From contig JAIRUV010000096.1 in assembly GCA_031254265.1 (NCBI GenBank), positions 1 to 5,175 on the forward strand: DNA of 5,175 nt, written 5' to 3'. A program made the position numbers and the translations under genes. This DNA is from Candidatus Methanoplasma sp. (lineage in GTDB: Archaea; Thermoplasmatota; Thermoplasmata; Methanomassiliicoccales; Methanomethylophilaceae). The number at the start of each line of letters is the position of its first letter. The first letter of the stretch is position 1. Below, piece after piece: positions 1 to 5,175 of the stretch. Below the pieces are notes generated by a model that worked only from the letters and a program-made list of their open reading frames with translations, was not told where the DNA came from and ran no database searches.

Positions 1-833
1 ATCTCACTCAGAGGGACCCATCCATCCACTTTGCCTTCCCTTGTCATGAGCACTTGCTCCATCTCTTCCTTCATAGGGTGGTTGATATTCCCCAATTCAT
101 TCCGGTATTTTTTATAAAACATCAGAGACAGCATCCTCAGCCTCCAATTCTTTTCTATCGAGATCACCTCAAGACAATGGAACATTATATCTCCGACGGT
201 CAATGGATCGGCGAGATTGCAGTAATACTGCGTATCCAGATGTATACTGATGCCGAATTCTTTGAATCTGGAAAATGCAGTCTTGGTGTATTCGAGGTCC
301 CTGTCGTTAGAGAACACCGTCAACACCCTGGACCTGTGATATATTCTGGAACCCGGGGGGACCCGTTCGTCGAAAGATTCCGAGTAGTCAGCATACCTGT
401 CTGCCAGAGGCAGCAACTCCGGCCACATCTTTGCATTTATCCTGTACCTATCCCCATCCTTTGACAGCATGCCTACATTCCTCATTCTCTTTATCGAACG
501 GGAGACCGTCCTTTGGCTGATCCCAAGCCTCTCGGAAACTTCCCTTGCCGTTGCAGGCTCACGCATTTCTCTGATGATGTCCAGGCCGTTGCCGGCGAGC
601 AGGTCGACGGCAGAAACAGAATCGTGTAATATGTTCATCAGAGTATACAGATGCGTCTGCTCCCGAACAGTCACCTCTCCGTTCTCAAACCGGACTGCAC
701 CTTTTCCTTCCAGGGATGCCACGGTTCTGTATATCTGCACATTGCTGAGCCCCATTGCCATATGCAGGTCTATGATGCTGACTGCACCCTTGCCGATATG
801 ATGGAGCAATAACAGCTCTGTTCGGGAATACAT
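1..833 (-). CDS. Two-domain winged-HTH transcriptional regulator, partial (C-terminus beyond left edge)
   Basis: This frame is open from 839 to position 1 with no stop, so 277 codons are visible from the chosen start. Residues 1-58 form a first winged helix (YSRTELLLLHHIGKG, then recognition-helix-like SNVQIYRTVASLEGKG). Residues 85-132 form a second, clearer one: ATAREVSERLGISQRTVSRS, then a wing ending in KDGDRYRIN. Residues 160-277 are a separate alpha/beta region containing FKEFGISIHLDTQYYC, then PLTVGDIMFHCLEV and a helix ending MLSLMFYKKYR. From memory, similar C-terminal regions occur in archaeal HTH proteins paired with nucleotidyltransferase-type partners (antitoxin or AbiEi-like), but that is inference and no partner is visible. 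ATG 833 is preferred over ATG 839 because its distance from the TATA box (31 nt) equals that of the synthetase gene. Neither start has a Shine-Dalgarno sequence. It probably binds DNA in the cytoplasm; the target is unknown. Confidence 0.82.
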   Translation of the reverse strand, partial: MYSRTELLLLHHIGKGAVSIIDLHMAMGLSNVQIYRTVASLEGKGAVRFENGEVTVREQTHLYTLMNILHDSVSAVDLLAGNGLDIIREMREPATAREVSERLGISQRTVSRSIKRMRNVGMLSKDGDRYRINAKMWPELLPLADRYADYSESFDERVPPGSRIYHRSRVLTVFSNDRDLEYTKTAFSRFKEFGISIHLDTQYYCNLADPLTVGDIMFHCLEVISIEKNWRLRMLSLMFYKKYRNELGNINHPMKEEMEQVLMTREGKVDGWVPLSE

Positions 834-852
834 AGTCATTAAATGTAATAAC

Positions 853-864
853 TATATAAATAAA
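853..864 (-). promoter_or_regulatory. TATA box of the HTH regulator gene (leaderless type)
   Basis: Read on the minus strand, 864 to 853 gives TTTATTTATATA, which contains two overlapping matches to the archaeal TATA consensus. Its first base lies 31 nt upstream of ATG 833. Archaeal transcription normally starts about 25-27 nt downstream of the TATA centre, which puts the start at or next to that ATG. No ribosome binding site lies between. Confidence 0.7.
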
Positions 865-954
865 TTTCATATTTTGTCTTTTTAGAATCCATAATGTTTT
901 TCAAAATGCGACGCGTCTTACTTAACATCATTGTGAAATCCGTTTTCATTACAT

Positions 955-1180
955 GCGGGTGTCTCCCGGCGCTAACACACTTTTTCACGGTCCGATGATG
1001 ACACCGGTCTCGAAGCACTGACTTACGCCGGGAGTGTTTGTCGGGCCCCGCGTTGGCTTCCGGTCACGGCTGTGGTGACACACCACTGCTACCGCAAGAG
1101 CCCCTTTTCAGGGACGGGGCCGCTGTAAGCCGTCACATGCACATGGCAATCATGGATCATGCCCCTACGCCGTCCCGGCC
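955..1180. other. GC-rich island with many inverted repeats, candidate structured RNA
   Basis: By hand count this stretch is about 62% GC, while the DNA just left (840-950) and right (1190-1490) is strongly AT-rich. It has several complementary pairs. They are a 9-bp stem 963-971/1026-1034; GTGGTG 1072-1077 with CACCAC 1081-1086 around a 3-nt loop; GCCCC 1100-1104 with GGGGC 1116-1120; GGCCCCG 1044-1050 with CGGGGCC 1115-1121; ACGGCT 1066-1071 with AGCCGT 1128-1133; and GGGACG 1111-1116 with CGTCCC 1171-1176. Some are mutually exclusive. A GC-rich structured block in an AT-rich gap is a usual sign of a non-coding RNA gene in such genomes. I looked for tRNA, SRP RNA helix 8, RNase P conserved regions and common riboswitch cores and recognised none. 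No strong TATA box is seen at either end, so the strand is undetermined. A mobile-element remnant or a decayed gene are alternatives. Confidence 0.35.
963..1034. repeat. Inverted repeat, 9-bp perfect arms (possible long hairpin)
   Basis: CTCCCGGCG at 963-971 is the exact reverse complement of CGCCGGGAG at 1026-1034. Past a bulged C at 972 the pairing continues with TAA 973-975 against TTA 1023-1025, giving 12 pairs. The enclosed loop contains a further small match, CGGT 988-991 with ACCG 1003-1006. It is the strongest single stem of the GC-rich island. Confidence 0.6.
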
Positions 1181-1229
1181 GTCTACACATAATAATGCTA
1201 TGTTCTTAACTTTTCCTTTCAGGACTTTG

Positions 1230-1271
1230 GATAAAGCTTTAGTCACCGAAGCTGGCCGAAAGGCCGTTATC
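1230..1271 (+). other. Compact possible three-way-junction fold with GAAA tetraloop
   Basis: The order of segments is GATAA (1230-1234), GCTT (1236-1239), a 9-nt loop, AAGC (1249-1252), GGCC (1254-1257), loop GAAA, GGCC (1262-1265) and TTATC (1267-1271). The outer arms pair with each other, and two hairpins sit inside with single-base linkers, so 42 nt make a tidy junction closed by a GNRA tetraloop. It lies outside any gene, upstream of the synthetase promoter. It matches no riboswitch or ribozyme core I know. The arms are short, so chance cannot be excluded. Confidence 0.3.
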
Positions 1272-1362
1272 GCACAATATCAAAAACAAGATGTAAGTAC
1301 GGCAGTCGACGTATTATATTGTATAAAATTGCCTTATAATGAAAAAAACCTCTGTTCATTGT

Positions 1363-1380
1363 CGAAATTATCTCATTTCG
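1363..1380. promoter_or_regulatory. Inverted repeat CGAAAT-6-ATTTCG, possible operator
   Basis: CGAAAT (1363-1368) and ATTTCG (1375-1380) are perfect inverted arms around six bases, about 80 bp upstream of the synthetase TATA box. The same core recurs in the palindrome at 1401-1413. A dimeric regulator binding upstream of the promoter is a reasonable guess, with no direct support. Confidence 0.3.
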
Positions 1381-1400
1381 TGAAAAAAGCAAATAAAAAC

Positions 1401-1413
1401 TACGAATTTCGTA
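1401..1413. promoter_or_regulatory. Perfect palindrome TACGAA-T-TTCGTA, possible operator
   Basis: Six-base arms are perfectly complementary around one central T. Together with the right half of the 1363-1380 element it forms a direct repeat, ATTTCGTRAAAA, starting at 1375 and 1406. The 31-bp offset is close to three helical turns. It sits about 50 bp upstream of the synthetase TATA box, where archaeal activators often bind. Confidence 0.3.
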
Positions 1414-1460
1414 AAAATGCATATGTTTTTCACTTGTTTTTTACGATTTACACGGTTAGC

Positions 1461-1468
1461 TTTATTTA
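1461..1468 (+). promoter_or_regulatory. TATA box of the acyl-CoA synthetase gene (leaderless type)
   Basis: TTTATTTA starts 31 nt upstream of ATG 1492. That predicts transcription starting at or within one or two bases of the start codon. The sequence between has no Shine-Dalgarno motif. This argues against the in-frame upstream ATG at 1417, which lies before the TATA box. Confidence 0.7.
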
Positions 1469-1491
1469 AGAATATTTTGTTACGCCCTTCT

Positions 1492-3582
1492 ATGAAAGCT
1501 TATTTCAAACCCGAATCTGTTGCAATAATAGGCGCATCAGCGGACACAACAAAACTGGGCGGCATGCTTCTGAAGAACATGATCGATGCTGGTTACAAAG
1601 GAAAACTGTACGCGATCAACCCCAAGGGCGGGGAGATACAGGGGATCAAGGCATATCCCTCACTCAAAGATGTCGGCGCACCGATAGAGCTTGCGGTCAT
1701 CGCGGTGAAGAACCTGCAGGTGATCGAGTCGATGCAGGACCTCGGCGCCGCAGGTGTCAGATACGCATCGATCCTGTCTGCCGGATTCAGGGAGGAAGGC
1801 GAGGCTGGCGCAAAGCTGGAGGAGAAACTCCTGGCAGAAGCAGAAAAATACGGGGTGAGGATAGTAGGCCCCAACTGTTTCGGCAACATGAACGTCGCCT
1901 TTGGAATGAACTTCACATTCACCCACATACTGCCTCCTGCAGGGAACATCTCAATCCTGTCGCAGTCCGGAGCGCTGGGCTCGTCGATCCTGGAATGGAG
2001 CAAACTCAATGAGTTCGGGATCGCGAACTTCATGACATTCGGAAACAAATCTGATGTCAACGAGGCGGATGTCCTGGGGAATCTGGTGGATGACCCCAAC
2101 ACAAAGGTCATAGGGATATACTGTGAGGGAATATCCGACGGCGACGAGCTTGTGAAGGCCCTCGAGAAGGCGAAGAACAAAAAGCCGATCGTTGTGTTCA
2201 AGTCCGGGAAGACCGAGGCCGGGTCCGCGGCGGCATCCTCCCACACCGGGTCCCTTGCAGGGTCCGACGCAGTCAACGACGTGATATTCAACAAATTCAA
2301 CACGCACAGGGCCCAGGACCTGGACGAGATGTTCGACGCCCTGTCTGTGTTCAGCACGTGCAGCCCCATGAAGAAGGACGGCATCGCCATAATAACGAAC
2401 GCGGGAGGTCTCGGGGTCATGTCCGCGGACGCAACGTTCAACGCACCTTACATAGAGGCGGCGAAACTTGCTCCGGAGACCATCGAGAATATCAAGAAAG
2501 CGGTTCCCACCATCGCCGGGCTCACGAACCCCATCGATGTGAGAGGGGATGCGAAGGCGGAGTACTTCAAGGGAGCGATCAACGCCGTCATAAAGGACCC
2601 ATCCGTAGGCGGACTGGTCATAATGGGATCCCCTCTGGACACGGCGGACCTTGAGAGCATAGCAAAGATAATCGTTGAGATGAGGGATGATATACCTGTG
2701 CCTACAACGTGCTGCTTCCCCGGCGGGGAGAAGTGCGAGAGGGCGAACAGGATCCTCAGAGAAGGGAGGATCCCCTGCTACCCCTCGCCTGACAGAGCGG
2801 TGCGCGCACTCTCGATACTGAGGAGGTTCACCGTAAGGAGCCAGGAGAAGCACGACCCGATGATCGTTCCGAAGGTATCGGGAAAAGCTGTTGCCCAGCA
2901 GATAATCGCCAAAGCGAAGTCTGAAGGAAGGAAAGCCCTCACCGAGGCCGAAGGGAAGAAGATATTCGCCGCATACGGAATGCCGACTCCCGGAGAGGCC
3001 ACCGTGAAGAGCGCTGACGAGGCAGTAAAAGAATGCGACAGGATAGGGTATCCGGTCGTCATGAAGATCCTTTCCCCGGACATAGCCCACAAGACCGATG
3101 TCGGAGGAGTGGTCGTCGGGGTCAAGAACGCCGGGGACGCGAAGGCGGCATACGACAAGATAATGAGCAGCTGCAAAGCGGCGAGACCCGACGCAAGGCT
3201 CGACGGCGTATCGATACAGCAGATGGTCTTCGGTCAGGAAGTGATACTCTCCATGATAAGGGACGTGCAGTTCGGCCCCATAGTATCATTCGGCCTCGGC
3301 GGGATATACGTGGAGATAATGGGAGAGATATCCCAGGCACATGTCCCCATGAGCGAGCAGCAGCTCGACAAGATGATCACGACCACCAAAGCATACAAAC
3401 TGCTATCGGGTGCAAGAGGACTGCCCCTTGCGGACGTGGATTCTGTGAAGGACATGATCAGGAAGATCTCCACAATAGCGGTTGAGAATCCAGAGCTGTT
3501 CGAGCTGGAGATAAACCCCGTTATCGTGGGGAAGAAGGGCGCTGGCTGCTGGGCGGTCGACGCTCTCTGCACCCTCAACTGA
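1492..3582 (+). CDS. ADP-forming acetate--CoA ligase (acetyl/acyl-CoA synthetase, NDP-forming), fused alpha-beta
   Basis: This cytoplasmic enzyme interconverts acyl-CoA, ADP and phosphate with the free acid, CoA and ATP. In archaea it usually makes ATP from acetyl-CoA, but it can run towards acetate activation. The 696-aa protein has the full single-chain plan. A Rossmann CoA-binding domain comes first (SVAIIGAS, residues 9-16; GPNCFG 126-131). The succinyl-CoA ligase-like domain follows (SQSGALGS 157-164; SSHTGSLAGSD with His251). The beta half from about residue 457 is an ATP-grasp domain (AHKTDVGG with His533, GLGGIYVE 601-608, LEINPVIVG 672-680). His251 and His533 match the two phospho-histidines of the ADP-forming family's phosphate relay, and E673/N675 fit metal-nucleotide binding. 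No GNAT domain follows, so it is not a protein acetyltransferase of the Pat type. The ATG at 1492 is chosen from the TATA spacing and because the conserved region starts at once. Substrate choice (acetate, branched or aryl acids) cannot be read here. Confidence 0.95.
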   Translation: MKAYFKPESVAIIGASADTTKLGGMLLKNMIDAGYKGKLYAINPKGGEIQGIKAYPSLKDVGAPIELAVIAVKNLQVIESMQDLGAAGVRYASILSAGFREEGEAGAKLEEKLLAEAEKYGVRIVGPNCFGNMNVAFGMNFTFTHILPPAGNISILSQSGALGSSILEWSKLNEFGIANFMTFGNKSDVNEADVLGNLVDDPNTKVIGIYCEGISDGDELVKALEKAKNKKPIVVFKSGKTEAGSAAASSHTGSLAGSDAVNDVIFNKFNTHRAQDLDEMFDALSVFSTCSPMKKDGIAIITNAGGLGVMSADATFNAPYIEAAKLAPETIENIKKAVPTIAGLTNPIDVRGDAKAEYFKGAINAVIKDPSVGGLVIMGSPLDTADLESIAKIIVEMRDDIPVPTTCCFPGGEKCERANRILREGRIPCYPSPDRAVRALSILRRFTVRSQEKHDPMIVPKVSGKAVAQQIIAKAKSEGRKALTEAEGKKIFAAYGMPTPGEATVKSADEAVKECDRIGYPVVMKILSPDIAHKTDVGGVVVGVKNAGDAKAAYDKIMSSCKAARPDARLDGVSIQQMVFGQEVILSMIRDVQFGPIVSFGLGGIYVEIMGEISQAHVPMSEQQLDKMITTTKAYKLLSGARGLPLADVDSVKDMIRKISTIAVENPELFELEINPVIVGKKGAGCWAVDALCTLN

Positions 3583-3592
3583 ATTTAACAAA

Positions 3593-3607
3593 GCCGGGCC
3601 TCCCGGC
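3593..3607 (+). terminator. Hairpin GCCGGG-CCT-CCCGGC just 3' of the synthetase gene
   Basis: Six perfect G/C-rich pairs around a 3-nt loop begin 10 nt after the stop codon. The following bases are only moderately T-rich, so it may end transcription or protect the 3' end. The same arms recur after the next gene. Confidence 0.5.
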
Positions 3608-3804
3608 ACTTTCCAATTTCTCGACTGTCAAAAAACGCGGCAGTTGAAAGATCCCTGCGCCTTGTGTGCGGACGGCTGTACTAGAAACACGGCTTCTCTT
3701 TTTTCTGACAACCCAAACTGTGCAGGAAAAAAGAACAGATAGGAACAGAATATGAAGGCGCCCGTTCCAGTTGACTGGCATCTGGCAAGATATCGCGAAC
3801 ATCA
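3608..3804. other. Intergenic gap without a recognised gene
   Basis: No convincing gene was found on either strand. The only notable elements are a T-run near 3699-3706 and the close direct repeat at 3733-3749. Confidence 0.5.
3733..3749. repeat. Tandem GAACAGA repeat with 10-bp period
   Basis: GAACAGA occurs at 3733-3739 and again at 3743-3749, one helical turn apart, and ends 55 bp upstream of the next gene's TATA box. This could be a regulator site on one face of the helix, or chance. Confidence 0.25.
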
Positions 3805-3812
3805 TTAAATAT
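3805..3812 (+). promoter_or_regulatory. TATA box of the membrane-anchored protein gene
   Basis: TTAAATAT starts 34 nt upstream of ATG 3839, predicting a transcript with a leader of only a few bases or none. The in-frame TTG at 3818 lies upstream of the predicted transcription start, so ATG 3839 is the better start. Confidence 0.6.
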
Positions 3813-3838
3813 TCTCATTGGCCTCCTTATCTGATACC

Positions 3839-4855
3839 ATGAAACACGGAGGCATATACATAGACAAAAAAGGATTATCCGCTATCGTTACGGTAATCAT
3901 ACTTGTAGTTGCTGTGGCCGTCGTTGCGGCAGGAGTATATATTCTGACAAAGGACGGCGACAAGAGTGCAGAAGAAGAGATAATAATGGGTGAGTTTGGG
4001 ATAGGGTCCGAATTCTATTACGACAAAGGGAGCACGATCGGAAGCAATGCGGTCCCAGTGTCCGCAACCTCTGACACCTTCGTCTGCAGCGTGACCGGGA
4101 TGGACGAAAAATATTACTTCATTGAAGCTCCGGATGTGTTCACCATAGGCTGGCCATACTTCATAAAGATGCACAAAACGACAGGGGTGATCGACTGGGC
4201 AGATTCTAAAGGGAACAACAAATGGTCGTTCACCATACTCACAATGGATGGTGAAGAAATCGTCTTTGAGCTGGAAGTTAGGAGTTTCGATTTCGGACCT
4301 ATGATCTATTCTATGAAGATAACGCTCGACTCGCGCTCCGTTAGCGGAACGATTGATGTAGAGAGCAGCGTGCTGACCGAGCCGACTGAATACATACAGT
4401 CGGATGAGATCGGCAAATACTGCGACTATCTCCTGGTAATGACCATGATAGATGGCCCCCTTGGAGCGGAAGCGAAAATGGAAGCGACCCTCAAAATGAC
4501 GGCCTCTGGAATAGGTGCGGATGGGAAATACGTGTTTGTTAACGAGATGCATGTAAAGATGACGATAAAAGCGGCCGGCATGGACGATGTGGTGATGGAT
4601 TTCGACACAAGGCAGATGTTCGTTTCGGATTACGCGTTTGATGTCCCGGATGATATGCCGGCAGGCGTACCTGGCAAATACACATTCGAGGGCGAGCAGA
4701 AGGATGTTTACATAATAACAGTGACAGAGGACGGGATGAGTACGGTGTTCTATCTGGACATCGACAAGCCGATAGTCTATTATGCGGAAATATCAGAGAC
4801 TTATCCTTCGATGCATTATTCAGTGACTGTGGAGCTCACAGGAACAAACTTCTAA
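3839..4855 (+). CDS. Membrane-anchored extracytoplasmic protein of unknown function, pilin-like N-terminus
   Basis: I do not recognise the family. The 338-aa protein begins with a short basic segment, then KKG followed by LSAIVTVIILVVAVAVVAAG. This single hydrophobic helix (about residues 13-37) is the only membrane segment. KKG before LSAI resembles a class III (type IV pilin-like) signal peptide that could be cut after Gly12 by a PibD/EppA-type peptidase, although the usual Glu at +5 is absent. It may equally be an uncleaved anchor. The remaining 300 residues are acidic and rich in alternating hydrophobic and Thr/Asp/Glu patterns (such as EEIVFELEV and KYVFVNEMHVKMTIK), which suggests beta-sandwich repeats outside the cell. 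There are two cysteines, C83 and C195, which could form a disulfide. No catalytic motif is visible. It has its own promoter and a 3' hairpin, so it is probably monocistronic. A surface or adhesin-like role is inferred only from the architecture. Confidence 0.82.
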   Translation: MKHGGIYIDKKGLSAIVTVIILVVAVAVVAAGVYILTKDGDKSAEEEIIMGEFGIGSEFYYDKGSTIGSNAVPVSATSDTFVCSVTGMDEKYYFIEAPDVFTIGWPYFIKMHKTTGVIDWADSKGNNKWSFTILTMDGEEIVFELEVRSFDFGPMIYSMKITLDSRSVSGTIDVESSVLTEPTEYIQSDEIGKYCDYLLVMTMIDGPLGAEAKMEATLKMTASGIGADGKYVFVNEMHVKMTIKAAGMDDVVMDFDTRQMFVSDYAFDVPDDMPAGVPGKYTFEGEQKDVYIITVTEDGMSTVFYLDIDKPIVYYAEISETYPSMHYSVTVELTGTNF

Positions 4856-4863
4856 TAAAACAG

Positions 4864-4885
4864 GCCGGGATGTCCCGGCATTTTT
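4864..4885 (+). terminator. Hairpin GCCGGG-ATGT-CCCGGC followed by T-run
   Basis: Six (up to seven) perfect pairs start 8 nt after the stop codon. They are followed by TTTTT at 4881-4885 and a further T-rich stretch to 4891. This is a good intrinsic-type terminator and has the same arms as the hairpin after the synthetase gene. Confidence 0.65.
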
Positions 4886-4907
4886 CATTTTAACACTGTT
4901 GCCCGTC

Positions 4908-5030
4908 ATGCAGACGCACATGACCGCCGGAGGCGCCGGGCCGGATGTGGGGGTCGGCCTCGTTTCAGAACGCACTGCCAGCCCGTGGTCGGAGATCATG
5001 AGTGTTCTTTTCATCATAGTCGCCGGCTGA
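4908..5030 (+). pseudogene. Possible decayed N-terminus of a type IV pilin-like protein
   Basis: A 40-codon frame from ATG 4908 ends at TGA 5028. Its second half reads SERTASPWSEIMSVLFIIVAG. Archaeal pilin-like proteins commonly carry an AVSPVVGVMLM-type start followed by a hydrophobic helix. At the DNA level, adding one G after CCCG at 4985 and removing the A at 4995 would turn SPWSEIM into SPVVGVM and keep the frame on both sides. That pattern suggests a once-functional gene with two compensating indels and an early stop. The match is short and from memory, and the frame could also be random or a real small membrane peptide. No TATA box is obvious upstream. Confidence 0.3.
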
Positions 5031-5033
5031 GGA

Positions 5034-5041
5034 AAATATAT
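5034..5041 (+). promoter_or_regulatory. TATA-like box AAATATAT before the right-edge gene
   Basis: It is an AT-rich match in otherwise GC-rich DNA. It would start transcription near 5063, about 90 nt before ATG 5152. A weaker CATAAAAA at 5066-5073 is an alternative. Confidence 0.3.
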
Positions 5042-5151
5042 TAACACAGCAGAGATAGGGAACTCCATAAAAACTGCCATTATCCGCATATCATGTCCTG
5101 CATCCTTGAGAGACGGGACCGCCGGCCGGCAGCACGAGGAAGGTTGACAAA

Positions 5152-5175
5152 ATGTGGGAAATGAAAGAGATCAGA
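5152..5175 (+). CDS. Possible start of a gene running off the right edge
   Basis: ATG 5152 opens a frame (MWEMKEIR) that stays open to the end of the window. GAGGAAGG at 5136-5143 could act as a ribosome binding site with 8-nt spacing, unlike the leaderless genes to the left. Only eight codons are visible, so nothing can be said about function, and even its reality is uncertain. Confidence 0.3.

Noticed and set aside
54..801. Two plus-strand frames (54-464 and 469-801)
   Set aside because: They lie opposite the HTH regulator, whose minus-strand frame has clear domain content and a good promoter.
993..1016. Hammerhead-like core (GATGA ... CGAAG)
   Set aside because: The invariant first C of CUGAUGA is A here, the GAAA segment is incomplete and no proper stem II forms.
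995..1021. Box C/D-like pair: ATGATGA (995-1001) and CTGA (1018-1021)
   Set aside because: Only one C and one D-type box are present, and the strong 963-1034 stem is not placed next to the C box as a C/D guide RNA needs.
1038..1469. 143-codon plus-strand frame beginning with TTG
   Set aside because: It spans a GC-rich structured block and a very AT-rich block with no consistent codon character, has no recognisable domain, and ends on the synthetase TATA box. Probably chance.
1417..1491. 25-codon N-terminal extension of the synthetase from ATG 1417
   Set aside because: It lies upstream of and across the TATA box at 1461-1468, and the residues do not look like the conserved family start; ATG 1492 fits both promoter and family.
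1593..2441. 282-codon minus-strand frame opposite the synthetase
   Set aside because: Antisense shadow; Ser/Pro/Ala-rich composition and no promoter.
1951..3090. 379-codon minus-strand frame opposite the synthetase
   Set aside because: Antisense shadow of a strongly conserved gene; rich in Arg/Gly/His from reversed codons, with no domain.
3575..3805. 76-codon minus-strand frame between the two plus-strand genes
   Set aside because: It overlaps the synthetase 3' end, its hairpin and the next gene's TATA box, and has no promoter or family features.
3752..3808. 18-codon plus-strand frame (starts MKAPVPVDW)
   Set aside because: Too short to support and it ends inside the downstream TATA box; the AGGA upstream is weak evidence.
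3818..3838. TTG start adding seven residues to the surface protein
   Set aside because: It would precede the predicted transcription start; ATG 3839 directly precedes the signal-like segment.
4820..5089. 89-codon minus-strand frame at the right end
   Set aside because: It runs through the terminator hairpin and into the end of the surface-protein gene; composition is not protein-like.
5093..5164. 23-codon frame overlapping the possible right-edge gene
   Set aside because: Arg-rich, crosses the GCCGGCCGGC palindrome at 5121-5130 and has no supporting signal.

Overview
The window looks archaeal. The three clear genes each have an AT-rich TATA-like box about 31-34 nt upstream of an ATG and no Shine-Dalgarno sequence, which is the layout of leaderless archaeal promoters. 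The central gene is an ADP-forming acyl-CoA (acetyl-CoA) synthetase, an energy-conserving enzyme typical of archaea. With the pilin-like surface protein and heavy use of ATA and AGG codons, this best fits a methanogen-type member of the Thermoplasmatota (Methanomassiliicoccales-like). The lineage is an inference; no rRNA or methanogenesis gene is present.

Layout. Positions 1-833 (minus strand) hold the N-terminal 277 codons of a regulator with two winged helix-turn-helix domains. Its stop codon lies beyond the left edge. From 834 to 1491 there is a divergent intergenic region of about 660 bp. It contains the regulator's promoter, a GC-rich island (about 955-1180, roughly 62% GC) full of inverted repeats, a compact possible three-way-junction fold (1230-1271), and a very AT-rich stretch (about 26% GC over 1321-1440) with two inverted repeats before the synthetase promoter. 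The synthetase (1492-3582, 696 aa, fused alpha and beta halves) is followed by a hairpin. After a 256-bp gap comes a second plus-strand gene (3839-4855) for a membrane-anchored extracytoplasmic protein of unknown function, followed by a hairpin with the same arms.

The last 320 bp contain no complete convincing gene. They hold a short reading frame (4908-5030) that looks like the decayed N-terminus of a type IV pilin-like protein, a candidate promoter, and possibly the first codons of a gene running off the right edge.

The genes appear to be separate transcription units: each has its own promoter, and the two complete ones end in a hairpin. The synthetase would interconvert acetyl-CoA (or another acyl-CoA) plus ADP and phosphate with the free acid plus ATP. 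Nothing ties the surface protein to it functionally. The regulator is divergent from the synthetase but separated by the structured region, so control of one by the other is possible but unproven. The least explained part is the 900-1450 intergenic block.
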